64,000 nt of DNA from Tsuneonella suprasediminis (GCF_003605755.1 NZ_RAHJ01000017.1:54112-118111); one strand, 5' to 3'. Counted from the first letter of the stretch, positions 40,859 to 51,052 are shown. Notes: generated from the sequence alone by a model not told the origin. Translations and numbers: made by a program.

Positions 40859-41701
40859 GTGACGGCACCGGTCAGATTCCCCCGCTTCTTCGTGACGAGC
40901 CCCGCTCCGTGTCCCTATCTGGAAGGGCGGAGCGAGCGCAAGGTTTTCACCGAACTCAAAGGGCCGCATGCCGACCAGTTGAACGAAGCGCTTGGCCGGA
41001 TCGGTTTTCGCCGCAGCCAGACAGTGGCCTATCGCCCCAGCTGTACCGATTGTCAGGCGTGCATTTCGGTGCGGATTCCGGCCGCCGATTTCTGCCCGTC
41101 GAATGCACAGAAGCGGACCCTGAAACGAAATTCCGACCTGATCGCAACCGAATGCCGCCCGTGGGCGACTTCGGAACAATTCGAACTGTTGCGGAAATAC
41201 CTCGCTTCGCGCCATCCGGGCGGCGGAATGGCGGCGATGGATGATATTGATTATGCCGACATGGTAGAGCATACGCCGGTAACAAGTAGTGTTATAGAAT
41301 ACAGGGAGCCCGCGATTGGGTCGCAGGCGGGCCGCCTGGTAGGCGCCTGTCTGACCGATCGTCAGGGCGACGGGTTGTCGATGATTTATTCGTTCTACGA
41401 CCCGGAATATAAGGTGCGATCCGGGCTTGGTAATTACATCATCCTCGACCACATCCGGCGGGCCGCGGCCGAACGGCTCGGATTTGTGTACCTCGGCTAT
41501 TGGGTCGAAGGGTCGGACCGGATGCAATACAAGGTGCGTTATCGTCCACTCGAACTGCTTGAACGCGATGGCTGGCGGCGACTCGATCGGGCAGAGCAGG
41601 ACGCGCTCATTGCCCGCGCAGTGGCTGCTCCCCCGCGTGACGATGCCCGTGCCAGCGCCGCGAAAGACGCCGCGCTGCCGCAAGTGGGCTTCGCACAGTA
41701 G
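40859..41701 (+). CDS. bpt: Aspartate/glutamate leucyltransferase (Bpt), arginyl-tRNA-protein transferase family
   Basis: The 280-residue protein begins [20 protein letters not shown], with the Cys-containing N-terminal motif, and has [38 protein letters not shown] and [20 protein letters not shown]. Bpt transfers Leu from tRNA to N-terminal Asp/Glu, marking proteins for ClpAP. The start is GTG at 40859, matching homologues that begin MTAP; there is no ATG in frame nearby. It is upstream of tamA. Confidence 0.95.
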   Translation: MTAPVRFPRFFVTSPAPCPYLEGRSERKVFTELKGPHADQLNEALGRIGFRRSQTVAYRPSCTDCQACISVRIPAADFCPSNAQKRTLKRNSDLIATECRPWATSEQFELLRKYLASRHPGGGMAAMDDIDYADMVEHTPVTSSVIEYREPAIGSQAGRLVGACLTDRQGDGLSMIYSFYDPEYKVRSGLGNYIILDHIRRAAAERLGFVYLGYWVEGSDRMQYKVRYRPLELLERDGWRRLDRAEQDALIARAVAAPPRDDARASAAKDAALPQVGFAQ

Positions 41702-43979
41702 CTTGCTGACGATAATCGCGGCGGCACTGGCCGCTGTGGCCGCGCCGCAAGGTGCCGTGGCGCAGGATGCCGGCGCCGCTACCGCGGATAGTTCGGATGA
41801 TCAGGACACTACGGCACCCGATGCCGCCGCCACTGCGGATCAGGGCGCGGATCAGCCGACGGTGCGCCTGCCCGGCGATCCCGATAGCGAGAACCCCGCC
41901 AGACCGCGCCGCGCCCCGCGAACCCTGCAAGACCTGATCCCCGATACTGCCGTCGCTGACCCGGAGGCGTGGGCGCAGCAAGGCGCGCCGCAGGATGCCA
42001 GCGCCGATGCCGATGCCATCGCGGGCGAAAGCCTTGCCGCGGATTCGCCGCTCAACGATGCGCCGCAGATCGCCATTCCCTGGCCCGACGAGCTGGATCT
42101 GCCGCAACTGGCTCCGCTCGAACCGGACGACACGATCCAGTTCGCTGATCTCGATGAAGATATGCAGGCGCCGACGCTGGAAGATGGCGATGTCCGCTCG
42201 GTGGCAGGCAATCTGAAGCTTGCTTTCCCCAAAGATGAAGCGGCATTCCCCAAACGCGGCGAATTCACCGACCGGTTCCGTTCGATGTCGACCATTGCCG
42301 AACTGAACAAGAACGGGAATAATCTGGCGCAGCTCGCCGCCCGTGCGAAGTCGGACGAAGAACTGCTGGCCACTTTGCTGCGGGTCTATGGTTATTACGA
42401 CGCGCAGATTATCCGTACCGTCGAAGATAACAGCGGGGATAGCCCCGACGCGGATGGCAAGGCGCAGGTCCGGTTCGATATCATTCCGGGGCAGCATTAC
42501 CGGTTCGGCGCGATCGACATGGGCGATCTGGCGACCGCGCCCGACGCCGAAACGCTGCGTCAGGCATTCGAAATTCAGACCGGCGATCCGATGTCGAGCG
42601 ACAAGATCGTGGAAGAACAGGCCGATCTGGACACCGCGCTGGGCGAAACCGGGTATCCGTTTGCCGCCATCCGGGCGCCATCGCTGCTGATCGATCATGA
42701 TCGGGTCGAAGGCGATCTGACGATGCCGGTCAGCCCCAACGGCAAATTCGTGTTCGGTGAAGTCGTGTCGAAAATGCCCGATTTCCTGTCGAGCCGCCAT
42801 TTGGAAGAAATCGCCCGGTTCGAACGCGGCGATGTCTATCAGCGCAGCCTGTCGACAGACTTGCGCCGGGCCATTGTCGCCACCGGGCTGGTATCGTCGG
42901 TCACGATTACCCCGCGCGCTGTGACCCCGCCCGCAGGCGATACGCCGGGCACCGTGGCGATGGACGTGGAAATGACCCCGGCCAAGCTGCGGACAATAGC
43001 CGGCGCCATCGGTTATGGCAAGGCAGAGGGGTTCCGGGTCGAGGCAAGCTGGGAACACCGCAACCTGTTCCCGCCCGAAGGGATGCTGCGGGTGCGCGGT
43101 ATCGCGGGCACGCGGGAACAGTTGCTGGGCGTGACGTTCCGCAAGAACAATTTCAAAGGGCGCGATAAAGTCCTGACGGTGGATGCGTTCGCTTCGACCA
43201 TCGATACCGATGCGTATGACGCGAACACGCTGTCGCTGGTCGGATCGCTGGAGAAGACATCGACGCTGCTGTTCCAGAAACCGTTTAGCTGGAGCATCGG
43301 CCTGGAACTGGTAGCGACGAAGGAACGGCTCAGGCTGCCCGAACTGGGCCTTGTCATTCCGCTGGATACCTATTTCATCGCGGCCATTCCGGGGCTGGTG
43401 GAATTCGATACGTCGGACGATCTGCTGAACCCGACCAAGGGGTTCCGCATCGCCGGCCAGCTCTCGCCCGAAGTGTCGAGCAGGAATGGGGTGCAGAGCT
43501 TTTATGTCCGCAGCCAGATCGATGCGGCGATTTACAAATCGGTGGGCAGCCGCGTGATCCTGGCCGGGCGCGGCAGAGTTGGTTCGATCCCCGGCGCGCC
43601 GCTCGATGAAATCGCTCCGTCGCGGCGCTTTTACGCCGGGGGCGGCGGGTCGGTGCGCGGATATGGCTACGACGCCATTGGCCCGCGCGATCAGTTCGGC
43701 GCGAACACCGGCGGGCGTTCGCTGGTCGAAGCATCGGTGGAAGCCCGCATCAAGACCGGCTTCTTCGGCGGTGCACTGCAAGTCGTGCCGTTCATCGATG
43801 CCGGATCGGTCAGCCAGAGCGTGACGCCGACATTCGAAGATATCCGCATCGGCGCGGGGATCGGGGTGCGGTATCTGACCGGGTTCGGCCCGCTGCGGTT
43901 CGATATTGCCACACCGCTGAACCCCGAACCGAGCGACGGCCCGGTCGCGGTGTACGTATCGCTGGGGCAGGCATTCTGA
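41643..43979 (+). CDS. tamA: TamA-like outer-membrane translocation/assembly protein
   Basis: The product (778 residues) has a signal peptide (basic RKTPRCRK then [20 protein letters not shown]), an unusual acidic/Ala/Pro linker of about 150 residues, POTRA repeats ([24 protein letters not shown]) and a BamA-like barrel with [18 protein letters not shown] and a C-terminal strand ending VYVSLGQAF. It is next to tamB, so TamA rather than BamA. I chose the ATG at 41643, inside the bpt end, because it gives a basic n-region; a TTG at 41703, just after the bpt stop, is an alternative. Confidence 0.9.
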   Translation: MPVPAPRKTPRCRKWASHSSLLTIIAAALAAVAAPQGAVAQDAGAATADSSDDQDTTAPDAAATADQGADQPTVRLPGDPDSENPARPRRAPRTLQDLIPDTAVADPEAWAQQGAPQDASADADAIAGESLAADSPLNDAPQIAIPWPDELDLPQLAPLEPDDTIQFADLDEDMQAPTLEDGDVRSVAGNLKLAFPKDEAAFPKRGEFTDRFRSMSTIAELNKNGNNLAQLAARAKSDEELLATLLRVYGYYDAQIIRTVEDNSGDSPDADGKAQVRFDIIPGQHYRFGAIDMGDLATAPDAETLRQAFEIQTGDPMSSDKIVEEQADLDTALGETGYPFAAIRAPSLLIDHDRVEGDLTMPVSPNGKFVFGEVVSKMPDFLSSRHLEEIARFERGDVYQRSLSTDLRRAIVATGLVSSVTITPRAVTPPAGDTPGTVAMDVEMTPAKLRTIAGAIGYGKAEGFRVEASWEHRNLFPPEGMLRVRGIAGTREQLLGVTFRKNNFKGRDKVLTVDAFASTIDTDAYDANTLSLVGSLEKTSTLLFQKPFSWSIGLELVATKERLRLPELGLVIPLDTYFIAAIPGLVEFDTSDDLLNPTKGFRIAGQLSPEVSSRNGVQSFYVRSQIDAAIYKSVGSRVILAGRGRVGSIPGAPLDEIAPSRRFYAGGGGSVRGYGYDAIGPRDQFGANTGGRSLVEASVEARIKTGFFGGALQVVPFIDAGSVSQSVTPTFEDIRIGAGIGVRYLTGFGPLRFDIATPLNPEPSDGPVAVYVSLGQAF

Positions 43980-46900
43980 TGAACGACAGCGAAACCCCTC
44001 AGCCCGCACCCGATGCCGCAGTGGAGACTACGCCCGAAAGTGTGGCGGAGCAGGCCCGTGCGCCGCGCCGTTCGCTGGGCCGCAAGCTGGGCAAATGGGC
44101 GATTGGCATCGTCGTCGGCATCGTTCTGCTGATCTCCGCCGGGGTCGCGATCCTCAACAGCCCGATCGGCCACCGCTTCGTGGTCGATCAGATCGCCAAA
44201 GTGGCACCGGCATCGGGGCTGCGGGTCAAGATCGGGCGGATCGACGGCAATCTGTATGGCACCGCCACGCTGCACGATGTGACGCTGTCCGATCCGAAGG
44301 GCGCGTTCCTGCGGGTGCCGCGGGTCGATCTCGACTGGCGACCATTGCACTGGTTTTCCAGCGGGCTGGACGTGCGCGAACTGGTGACGCATCGCGGAAC
44401 TCTGCTGCGACGGCCAGAGCTTCTGCCGGGCGATCCCGATGCGCCGATCCTGCCCAATTTCGATATCCGGGTGGATCGCCTGCAGATCAGGGATCTGACA
44501 ATTGCCAAGGGGATCGCAGGCGACAAATCGCACAAAGTGAACTTGCTGGCACAGGCCAATATTCGCAGCGGTAAAGTCTATCTCAAGGCCGATGGCAAGC
44601 TGGGCGCGGAAGACCGGCTGCATGCGCTGATCGATGCCGAACCCGATGGGGATAAATTCGATATCGATGCCGATTATATCGCCGCGAAGGATGGGGTGCT
44701 GGCCGGGCTGATCGGTGCCGATGCCGGATATCGCGGCAAAGTGTTCGGCAATGGCACGTGGACCCAGTGGAAGGGCGGCGGCGTCGTTACCCGTGACGGC
44801 GAACGCTTCGTTGCTTTCCAGCTCAGGAATTATGCCGGGACATATTCGATTGCCGGACAGGCGCAGCCCGCGCCGCTGCTCGATGGCATTCCCGCACGGC
44901 TGGCGGGCAAGACGGTGTCCTACCTCGCTGTCGGTACACTCGATAACAGCGTGCTCGACGGGAAGCTGCAACTGGTTGCCAGCGGGCTGCGCGGTTCGGC
45001 CGACGGTACACTCGATCTGGGTAACAATCTGGCGCGTAAGCTGGCGGTCGATGCCCGCTTGACCGATCCGGCGCTGCTCGGCCCGGATTCGCGGATCGAA
45101 GGGCTGACGTTGAAGGCGATGCTGGATGGCAAGTTCCGCGACCTGTCTGTCGCGCACACGCTGTCGCTGGCGAAATTCGCATCCGGCTCCACGCAATTGA
45201 GCGACGTAGTGCAAAAAGGCACGGCGACATACGACGGTGCGCGCTGGGTCTTGCCGCTGAATGCGACCGTGGGCCGGGTGGTTACCGGATCGGCGCAAGT
45301 CGATCCGCGACTGATCGGCGGCACGCTGAGCGGCACAGTGACATATGCGGGCAGCAAGCTGGCATCGGATCGGCTGGCGCTGAAATTCCCCGGTGCGGAG
45401 GCGCAGCTCGCGCTGGCGGGCGATACTGCCAAGGGAACTTACCGGCTGAGCGGCCCGGTCGTGGCCAATGGGCTGGCGCTGGATAATGTCGGCACGATCA
45501 ACGCCGCGGCCGATATCGATTTCGCTTACGGGCAGGGGCCGTGGACGCTTTCCGCCGATTTTCAGGGTCGCATTCCGCGGGTCACCAATGGCACGATCGC
45601 CAATCTGGCCGGGCCGGACATCCGCCTGCGCGGCGGGGTGACGATGGCGGCCAACACCGCGATCACATTCCGCAATCTGCGGGTCAATGCCGCCAGACTG
45701 ACGCTGTTCGCTGATGGCACGGTCGGCCCTGATCGCAGCACATTGCGTGGACGAGGCAAGAGCGCGGATTACGGCCCGTTCACGGTGGAGGGCGGTTATA
45801 CCAGCCGCGGGCCGGAAGCGGTGCTGGTATTTGCCGATCCGCTGCCCGCTGCCGGGCTGAAAGATGTGCGCGTCGCGCTCGCCCCGATAGAGGGCGGCTT
45901 CGGCATCGAGACGAAGGGCGAATCGATGCTCGGCCCGTTCGCGGGCACGCTTGGCCTCTATTCCCCCGCCAATGGCCCGACCCGGCTGGCGATTGAAAAG
46001 CTCGACATTTGGAAGACTTCGGTCACCGGCGAACTGGTGCTGGGCGACGGCGGTGCCGATGGCACGCTGACGCTGGCTGGCGGCGGGCTGGACGGGACAG
46101 TGGCGATTTCCCCGCGCGATGGCGGGCAGGCGTTTGCTGTCGATCTGAAAGCGCGCAAGGCGGCCTTCGGTGGCGCGACACCGCTATCGATTTCCAGCGC
46201 CACGATCACAGGTAATGGCTTGCTGAAAGACGGGTCGAGCACGATCAACGGTAATATCGTGGCGCAGGGCGTCGGTTACGACGGGATGTATCTGTCGCGG
46301 ATGTCGGCGCAGGCGAAGCTGGTGAACGGCAGCGGCACAGTCACAGCGGCGCTGGCAGGGCGGCGCGGCAGCCCGTTCGTGTTGCAGCTCGATGCGAAGA
46401 TCGCGCCAGACCGCTATGCCGTGGCGGCGCGGGGTAACTATGCGGGCAAGGCGATTGCAATGCCGCGCCGCGCTGTTGTGGTGAAGCGGGAAGATGGCGG
46501 CTGGCAGTTGCAGCCGACACAGGTCAACTTTGCCGGTGGCGCGATGATCGCACAGGGCACTTTCGATAACGGGCAAGTGGCCGGGCGCCTGCAACTGGCG
46601 GATATGCCGCTGTCGCTGGCCGATCTCGCCGGGGCCGATCTGGGGCTGGATGGCAAGGTCTCGGGCGTGGTCGATATCGCGGGCGAACGCGGCGGCCTGC
46701 CCACCGGCGAAGCACGGGTGAAGATCGACGGGCTTTCGCGTTCGGGCCTCGTGCTCACCTCGCGGCCGGTCGATCTGGCGCTGGTGCTCAAGCTGACGCA
46801 GGATCAGCTCGCCACCCGCGCCGTGATCGACGATGCCGATGGCAAGCGGCTGGGTCGGTTGCAGGGCCGCATATCGGGCTTGCCACAGGATGGCGGGCTG

Positions 46901-48211
46901 GCCGACCGGCTGCGCGCGGGCAGCCTGTTCGCACAACTGCGCTATTCCGGTCCGGCGGATGCACTGTGGCGGCTGGCGGCGATCAACACCTTCGACCTCA
47001 CCGGCCCGCTGTCGGTGGCGGCAGACGTGACCGGCACACTCTCCAGCCCGCAGGTGCGCGGTTCGCTGGCGAGCGATAACATGCGTTTGCGGAGCGGGCT
47101 GTCGGGCACCGATATCAGCAAAGTGAAAGCGCGCGGCACGTTCTCCGGCTCGCGCCTGCGGCTCACGTCGTTCTCCGGCACCGCGCCCAATGGCGGCACC
47201 GTTGTCGGCAGCGGCACAGTCGATCTCAGCGAGATGAGCGCGGATCGCGGGCCGCAGCTCGATTTGCGGCTGGCCGCGCGCAACGCGGCCTTGCTCGATG
47301 CCAACGGTTTGACCGCGACTGTTACCGGGCCGATGCGGATCGTATCGCGCGGCTTCGGCGGCACGATTGCGGGGCGGCTGCGGGTCAACCGGGCCAGCTG
47401 GCGCATGGGGATGGCCACGGCGGCATCGGAATTGCCGCAGATCCGCACCCGCGAAATCAACGTCCCGCCCGATATGGCGCCGCGTCAGGCGCGCACCGGT
47501 CCGTGGCGCTATATGATCGATGCCACGGCCGAAGGTGGGGTCGATGTGCGCGGCATGGGTCTGGATAGCGAATGGGATGCCGATATCCGCCTGCGCGGCA
47601 CGACCGACGATCCGCGCATCGGCGGGCGGGCGCAAGTCGTGCGCGGCGATTACACGTTCGCCAGTACGCAGTTCGACCTGACCCGTGGGCGGATCACCTT
47701 CGACGAAAGCGTTCCGATCGATCCGCGTCTGGATATCGTGGCCGAAACGACCAAGAACGATCTGACGGTGACGGTGAAGGTGCAGGGCAATGCCATGCAG
47801 CCGGAAATCACCTTCTCCTCCAACCCGGCCTACCCGGAAGAGGAAATCCTTTCGCGGCTGCTGTTCGGCGGATCGATCACCAGCCTTTCGGCCACCGATG
47901 CCCTGCAACTGGGCGCGGCCGTCGCATCGCTGCAGGGCGGTGGCGGGCTGGACCCGATCAACCAGCTACGCAGCGCCATCGGGCTGGATCGCCTGCGTAT
48001 CGTCAGCGCGGACCCCGCGATCAACCGCGAAACCTCGGTCGCGCTGGGCAAGAACATCGGGCGCAAATTCTACGTCGAGATTATCACCGACGGGCGCGGA
48101 TACAGCGCCACGAATGTCGAATTCCGCATTACTTCGTGGCTGTCGCTGCTGGGGTCTATTTCGACGATCGGGCGCGATTCAATCGGGGCGAAGGCCAGTA
48201 AGGATTACTGA
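43979..48211 (+). CDS. tamB: Translocation and assembly module subunit TamB
   Basis: The 1410-residue protein has a signal anchor (KWAIGIVVGIVLLISAGVAI near residue 40), a long beta-rich body of repeated short strands, and a C-terminal DUF490 domain (TTKNDLTVTVKVQGNAMQPE, FSSNPAYPEEEILSRLLFGG, LRSAIGLDRLRI). It bridges inner and outer membranes and works with TamA in outer-membrane protein or phospholipid transport. The start ATG shares one base with the tamA stop (TGATG). The stop codon lies in a long hairpin. Confidence 0.93.
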   Translation: MNDSETPQPAPDAAVETTPESVAEQARAPRRSLGRKLGKWAIGIVVGIVLLISAGVAILNSPIGHRFVVDQIAKVAPASGLRVKIGRIDGNLYGTATLHDVTLSDPKGAFLRVPRVDLDWRPLHWFSSGLDVRELVTHRGTLLRRPELLPGDPDAPILPNFDIRVDRLQIRDLTIAKGIAGDKSHKVNLLAQANIRSGKVYLKADGKLGAEDRLHALIDAEPDGDKFDIDADYIAAKDGVLAGLIGADAGYRGKVFGNGTWTQWKGGGVVTRDGERFVAFQLRNYAGTYSIAGQAQPAPLLDGIPARLAGKTVSYLAVGTLDNSVLDGKLQLVASGLRGSADGTLDLGNNLARKLAVDARLTDPALLGPDSRIEGLTLKAMLDGKFRDLSVAHTLSLAKFASGSTQLSDVVQKGTATYDGARWVLPLNATVGRVVTGSAQVDPRLIGGTLSGTVTYAGSKLASDRLALKFPGAEAQLALAGDTAKGTYRLSGPVVANGLALDNVGTINAAADIDFAYGQGPWTLSADFQGRIPRVTNGTIANLAGPDIRLRGGVTMAANTAITFRNLRVNAARLTLFADGTVGPDRSTLRGRGKSADYGPFTVEGGYTSRGPEAVLVFADPLPAAGLKDVRVALAPIEGGFGIETKGESMLGPFAGTLGLYSPANGPTRLAIEKLDIWKTSVTGELVLGDGGADGTLTLAGGGLDGTVAISPRDGGQAFAVDLKARKAAFGGATPLSISSATITGNGLLKDGSSTINGNIVAQGVGYDGMYLSRMSAQAKLVNGSGTVTAALAGRRGSPFVLQLDAKIAPDRYAVAARGNYAGKAIAMPRRAVVVKREDGGWQLQPTQVNFAGGAMIAQGTFDNGQVAGRLQLADMPLSLADLAGADLGLDGKVSGVVDIAGERGGLPTGEARVKIDGLSRSGLVLTSRPVDLALVLKLTQDQLATRAVIDDADGKRLGRLQGRISGLPQDGGLADRLRAGSLFAQLRYSGPADALWRLAAINTFDLTGPLSVAADVTGTLSSPQVRGSLASDNMRLRSGLSGTDISKVKARGTFSGSRLRLTSFSGTAPNGGTVVGSGTVDLSEMSADRGPQLDLRLAARNAALLDANGLTATVTGPMRIVSRGFGGTIAGRLRVNRASWRMGMATAASELPQIRTREINVPPDMAPRQARTGPWRYMIDATAEGGVDVRGMGLDSEWDADIRLRGTTDDPRIGGRAQVVRGDYTFASTQFDLTRGRITFDESVPIDPRLDIVAETTKNDLTVTVKVQGNAMQPEITFSSNPAYPEEEILSRLLFGGSITSLSATDALQLGAAVASLQGGGGLDPINQLRSAIGLDRLRIVSADPAINRETSVALGKNIGRKFYVEIITDGRGYSATNVEFRITSWLSLLGSISTIGRDSIGAKASKDY

Positions 48212-48231
48212 TCTTCGCCCCGATTGAATCG
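48175..48231. terminator. Long nested hairpin spanning the tamB stop codon
   Basis: CGATTCAATCGGGGCGAAG (48175-48193) is the exact reverse complement of 48213-48231, a perfect 19-bp stem. Inside the 19-base loop CAGTAA-GGA-TTACTG pairs again. The tamB stop (48209-48211) is inside the loop. No T run follows, so termination would rely on the stem alone. It could serve convergent tamB and the fasciclin gene. Confidence 0.7.
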
Positions 48232-48251
48232 TGCGGCGGAAAGCGGCGGCT

Positions 48252-48842
48252 TTATTGCTGCGTTGTAGCGGATGGGGCAGCTTTCTTCAGCAGCCCGCTG
48301 ATCGGCATCGCCACACCGTTGCTGGCAACGATGGCCTGCCCGTCGAGCGTTGCGCGCGACCCGTCTGCGCCCGTGACGAGGATCTTGCTGTCTTCCTGCG
48401 TGAAGGTGACAGTGTCGCCACCCATCGTCCGCATTTCGACGGAGCCGTTGTTTTCCGCGATGGCGGTTTCAATCGCTTTGGCGGTCAGCGCGCCGGGCAG
48501 AATATGATCGCGCAACACCGCGACAAGTTCGGGCCGATGGGCGGCATCGGTCAATGTTTTGCCCGCTTCGCCCAATTCATCGAACGCGCTGTTTTCTGGC
48601 ACCAGCACGGTATAACTGCCGGGGCCATCGAACACCCCGGCCAGCCCGGCTTCCGCCATCGCGTCGGACACTTGCGACAGTTCGTTCTGGCCCGCGATGA
48701 CAGAGGCGAGGGTGCGGGTGGTCTTATCGGCCAAGGCGGTTTTGGCCTTATCCGATGTTTCCTCCCCGCCGCCCGAACAGGCGGCGAGCGGAACCATCAA
48801 GCCGACCAGCGCGGCGGTGCCAAGCATTTTTGCGTTTTTCAT
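48252..48842 (-). CDS. Fasciclin-domain lipoprotein
   Basis: The 196-residue protein starts with a lipoprotein signal (MLGTAALVGLMVPLAAC, lipobox LAAC, Cys near residue 22). A fasciclin (FAS1) domain follows: TLASVIAGQNELSQVSDAM, SYTVLVPENSAFDEL, HILPGALTAKAI and ASNGVAMPISGLL. FAS1 lipoproteins act in adhesion or surface interactions; the ligand is unknown. It converges on tamB. Confidence 0.9.
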   Translation of the reverse strand: MKNAKMLGTAALVGLMVPLAACSGGGEETSDKAKTALADKTTRTLASVIAGQNELSQVSDAMAEAGLAGVFDGPGSYTVLVPENSAFDELGEAGKTLTDAAHRPELVAVLRDHILPGALTAKAIETAIAENNGSVEMRTMGGDTVTFTQEDSKILVTGADGSRATLDGQAIVASNGVAMPISGLLKKAAPSATTQQ

Positions 48843-48853
48843 CAGATGGTTCC

Positions 48854-49963
48854 TTAACTCAGCAGCTCGATTGCAGCCGTGATAAGCCGGGTCTTGGGAT
48901 CAACCTGATACACATAGCCATTGGCATAGCGGTAATGGGCATCGGGGCTGTCGTAGTAGCGAGCCTGATAGGCATAGGGCACGTTATACACGCCGTATCC
49001 GGCAGGTATCGGCTGGCCCACATTGAACTCATCGCCGGTCAGCAATGCGGCGATGGAAGTGATCGCCTGCGTGCCGGGATCGACCCGGTACAGCACGTTA
49101 TCGGCATAGCGATAGGCGTCCGGCTGCCCCAGATTGTAGTAATCGGCATAGTAGCCAGGCACTTCAGTCTGGCGGTAATAGCTCGGCCACTGGTTCCCGA
49201 TCGACAGCGCACCACCCAGCAGAGGGATATAGCCGAGGATCGAATCCCCGCTGATGCGATAAAGATACCCGTTGTCATACCGGTAATCGTTGCCCGACAA
49301 TCGGTCATATCCCCACCATGACGGGCGGTCGTAAAACGCGTGCCAGGTATCGGGGCGCTTGTTCAACTGGCCCGGAGGGGTGCAGCCGGTGCCCTTTTTG
49401 GCGAGGCCGGGCGGGCACCCGTCGATCAGGCCACGGTTGATGGTCCGGTTGATATGCGCGATCCGCGTTACCCGGCGAACAGGGTGACTGGCATCGCCAC
49501 CGCGCAGATCGCTGCGGTCGGCCAGCCCCCTGGCGCCGTTGTTCCCACCTGCTTTGTTCACCGGCACGGCTTTGCCCGAATTGCCGCGGTCAGGGCTATT
49601 GCCAGCCGCGTGTTGGGCCTTGTCCGGCTTGCCCGGTTTCATTGCGCCAGATGCGGTACGCTTGTCGGGCGCGGATTTGGCATTGGTGCCATTGCCATTG
49701 CGATTCCCGTTTACAGCGGCGGCTTGTGTGGCCTTCATCGCAGGGCCGTTGGCGGAATTGCCCTTTTGAGGCTCCCTTTGCGGGTTCTGAGCGGATTTGT
49801 CATTCTTTGCAGCGTTACCCTGCTTCATAGCGGGGCCATTGTCGGCGGATTTACCGTTGCCGTTTCCGTGCCCGCCGCCGGGGTTGGCAAATGCAGTTAT
49901 TGGCAGCACGCCGATGGTCGCCGCAAACGCCAGCGTCGCCGCACCTGCTAGTATGGTACGCAT
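48854..49963 (-). CDS. Exported low-complexity protein with three C-terminal repeats
   Basis: The 369-residue protein has a signal peptide (AGAATLAFAATIGVLPITAFA), a long Asn/Gly/Lys/Ala-rich region with recurrent NGPAMK, the motif GCPPGLAKKGTGCTPPGQ, then three tandem repeats of the form YRY..G.LYRVDP.T..I...LL (nt about 48857-49300). The ATG at 49963 is preceded by AAGGAG. Similar GCPPGLAKK proteins of unknown function occur in sphingomonads; some are annotated RcnB-like. I would not assign one. Confidence 0.82.
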   Translation of the reverse strand: MRTILAGAATLAFAATIGVLPITAFANPGGGHGNGNGKSADNGPAMKQGNAAKNDKSAQNPQREPQKGNSANGPAMKATQAAAVNGNRNGNGTNAKSAPDKRTASGAMKPGKPDKAQHAAGNSPDRGNSGKAVPVNKAGGNNGARGLADRSDLRGGDASHPVRRVTRIAHINRTINRGLIDGCPPGLAKKGTGCTPPGQLNKRPDTWHAFYDRPSWWGYDRLSGNDYRYDNGYLYRISGDSILGYIPLLGGALSIGNQWPSYYRQTEVPGYYADYYNLGQPDAYRYADNVLYRVDPGTQAITSIAALLTGDEFNVGQPIPAGYGVYNVPYAYQARYYDSPDAHYRYANGYVYQVDPKTRLITAAIELLS

Positions 49964-50037
49964 GATCGTCTCCTTTGGCCGATAGAACGGGTGATCCTGT
50001 CGGGTTGTTCCGGCCTGAAGTCTCAATGATTTGCGCG

Positions 50038-50613
50038 CTATTCGCTGCTGTAGAGTCTGGCCTCTGCCGCCCGCCGCGTGATCAGGCCGTTCAACACCCG
50101 GCCTCCGGCCCGGTTCCAGCGGGCAAATTCGGCTTTGGCACCGGCATAATCGCCGGCGTTGTGGCGGGCGGTCAGAGTAGCGCGGGCGATGGCGCCGGTG
50201 TTGTAATGGAAACTGACCAGCGCATCGAACTGCGCCTGCGTAGTCGGACTTTGCCCGATTGCGGCGGCCACTTCAGCGGAATAGCGGGCCAGATCGCTTT
50301 CCAGCCGGGCATCGCATTGCGCCTGTGTCCAGACCGTATCCGGGCCGATCCCCTTGCCCGTCGCGCCCCAGCCGATGGTCCACGGGGCACCACCGGTCCC
50401 CGGATCGGGGTAGGCGGCGACAGTGCCATCGCCGCGCAAACGGGCGCAGCTTTCGAACCGCTTGATCAGCGCGATGCCATCGGCAGACACGCTGCGGACC
50501 GGCATTCCATCCAAAGCGGCATCGATGGCTGTATCGAGTGCCTTCACTTCGCCGCTGGTGAATCCCCGGCGGAGCATGTGGCGGACAGTGTCGAAAATGG
50601 TCTTGCGGTGCAT
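50038..50613 (-). CDS. GH24 lysozyme (phage-type muramidase)
   Basis: The 191-residue protein has the T4-lysozyme-like fold: IALIKRFESCARLRGDGTVA with the catalytic Glu, AYPDPGTGGAPWTIGWGATG, ARLESDLARYSAEV, FDALVSFHYNTGA and FARWNRAGGRVLNGLITRRA. It cleaves the MurNAc-GlcNAc bond. There is no signal peptide. It stands alone without holin or other phage genes, so it may be a remnant or serve cell-wall turnover. I start at the ATG at 50613. Confidence 0.88.
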   Translation of the reverse strand: MHRKTIFDTVRHMLRRGFTSGEVKALDTAIDAALDGMPVRSVSADGIALIKRFESCARLRGDGTVAAYPDPGTGGAPWTIGWGATGKGIGPDTVWTQAQCDARLESDLARYSAEVAAAIGQSPTTQAQFDALVSFHYNTGAIARATLTARHNAGDYAGAKAEFARWNRAGGRVLNGLITRRAAEARLYSSE

Positions 50614-50736
50614 AGCTGGCCCCTTCGCTGGTGAATGAGGCCGCACCATCTGGCATCATCGGGGCGAGTAGGAAACCCGCCCAGTGTCGGCGGCGCAGGC
50701 ATGGCGGCTGTCTATGACCACATCGCCTCCTCACTG

Positions 50737-50824
50737 CGTCGCCCCGGACCTGATCCGGGGCCCAGCTTTTCGTTCCGCACCGGGCCAGAGGAAGCTGGAC
50801 CCCGGCTCGGGGGCCGGGGTGACG
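50737..50824 (-). repeat. 88-bp dispersed element, copy 3 (inverted)
   Basis: It reads CGTCGCCCCGGACCTGATCC to GGCCGGGGTGACG, the reverse complement of the copies near 35 kb, same length. It sits in a 606-base gap (50614-51219) between the lysozyme and glnA, with the homologous segment at 50926 as the other recognisable feature. Confidence 0.85.
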
Positions 50825-50925
50825 AGGAGGCGTGGGTGGGGTGGGCGGGGCATCGTGTCGATCTTCGCGGTCCGATCCATCGCGCCACGCCGATCCCGGC
50901 CGATCACCTGTTCCTGAGCGGAGAC

Positions 50926-51052
50926 ATGGACCGCTCCTTTGAGTTTTGAAATCTGTGACTTTCGGAGAAAAGGGGCAAACAAACAGGTGCTTATGGGAGT
51001 TTCGTCGGGCGGCACTGTGGACTTCGGTTTCGCCTCCTCAATCTGCGCCGGA
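50926..51052 (+). repeat. Dispersed homologous segment, copy B
   Basis: It has ATGGACCGC, TTTTGAAA, TGTGACTTTC, TGTGGACTTCG and TTCGCC in the same order as copy A (12674-12763, minus strand), with about 30 extra bases in the middle. Coding capacity is uncertain; see findings. Confidence 0.6.

Noticed and set aside
41703..41705. TTG directly after the bpt stop as the only tamA start
   Set aside because: It gives a signal sequence without a basic n-region; the ATG at 41643 is better, but the TTG stays an alternative.
41607..44009. 800-codon frame antisense to tamA
   Set aside because: Same reasoning; the TamA barrel motifs on the plus strand are decisive.
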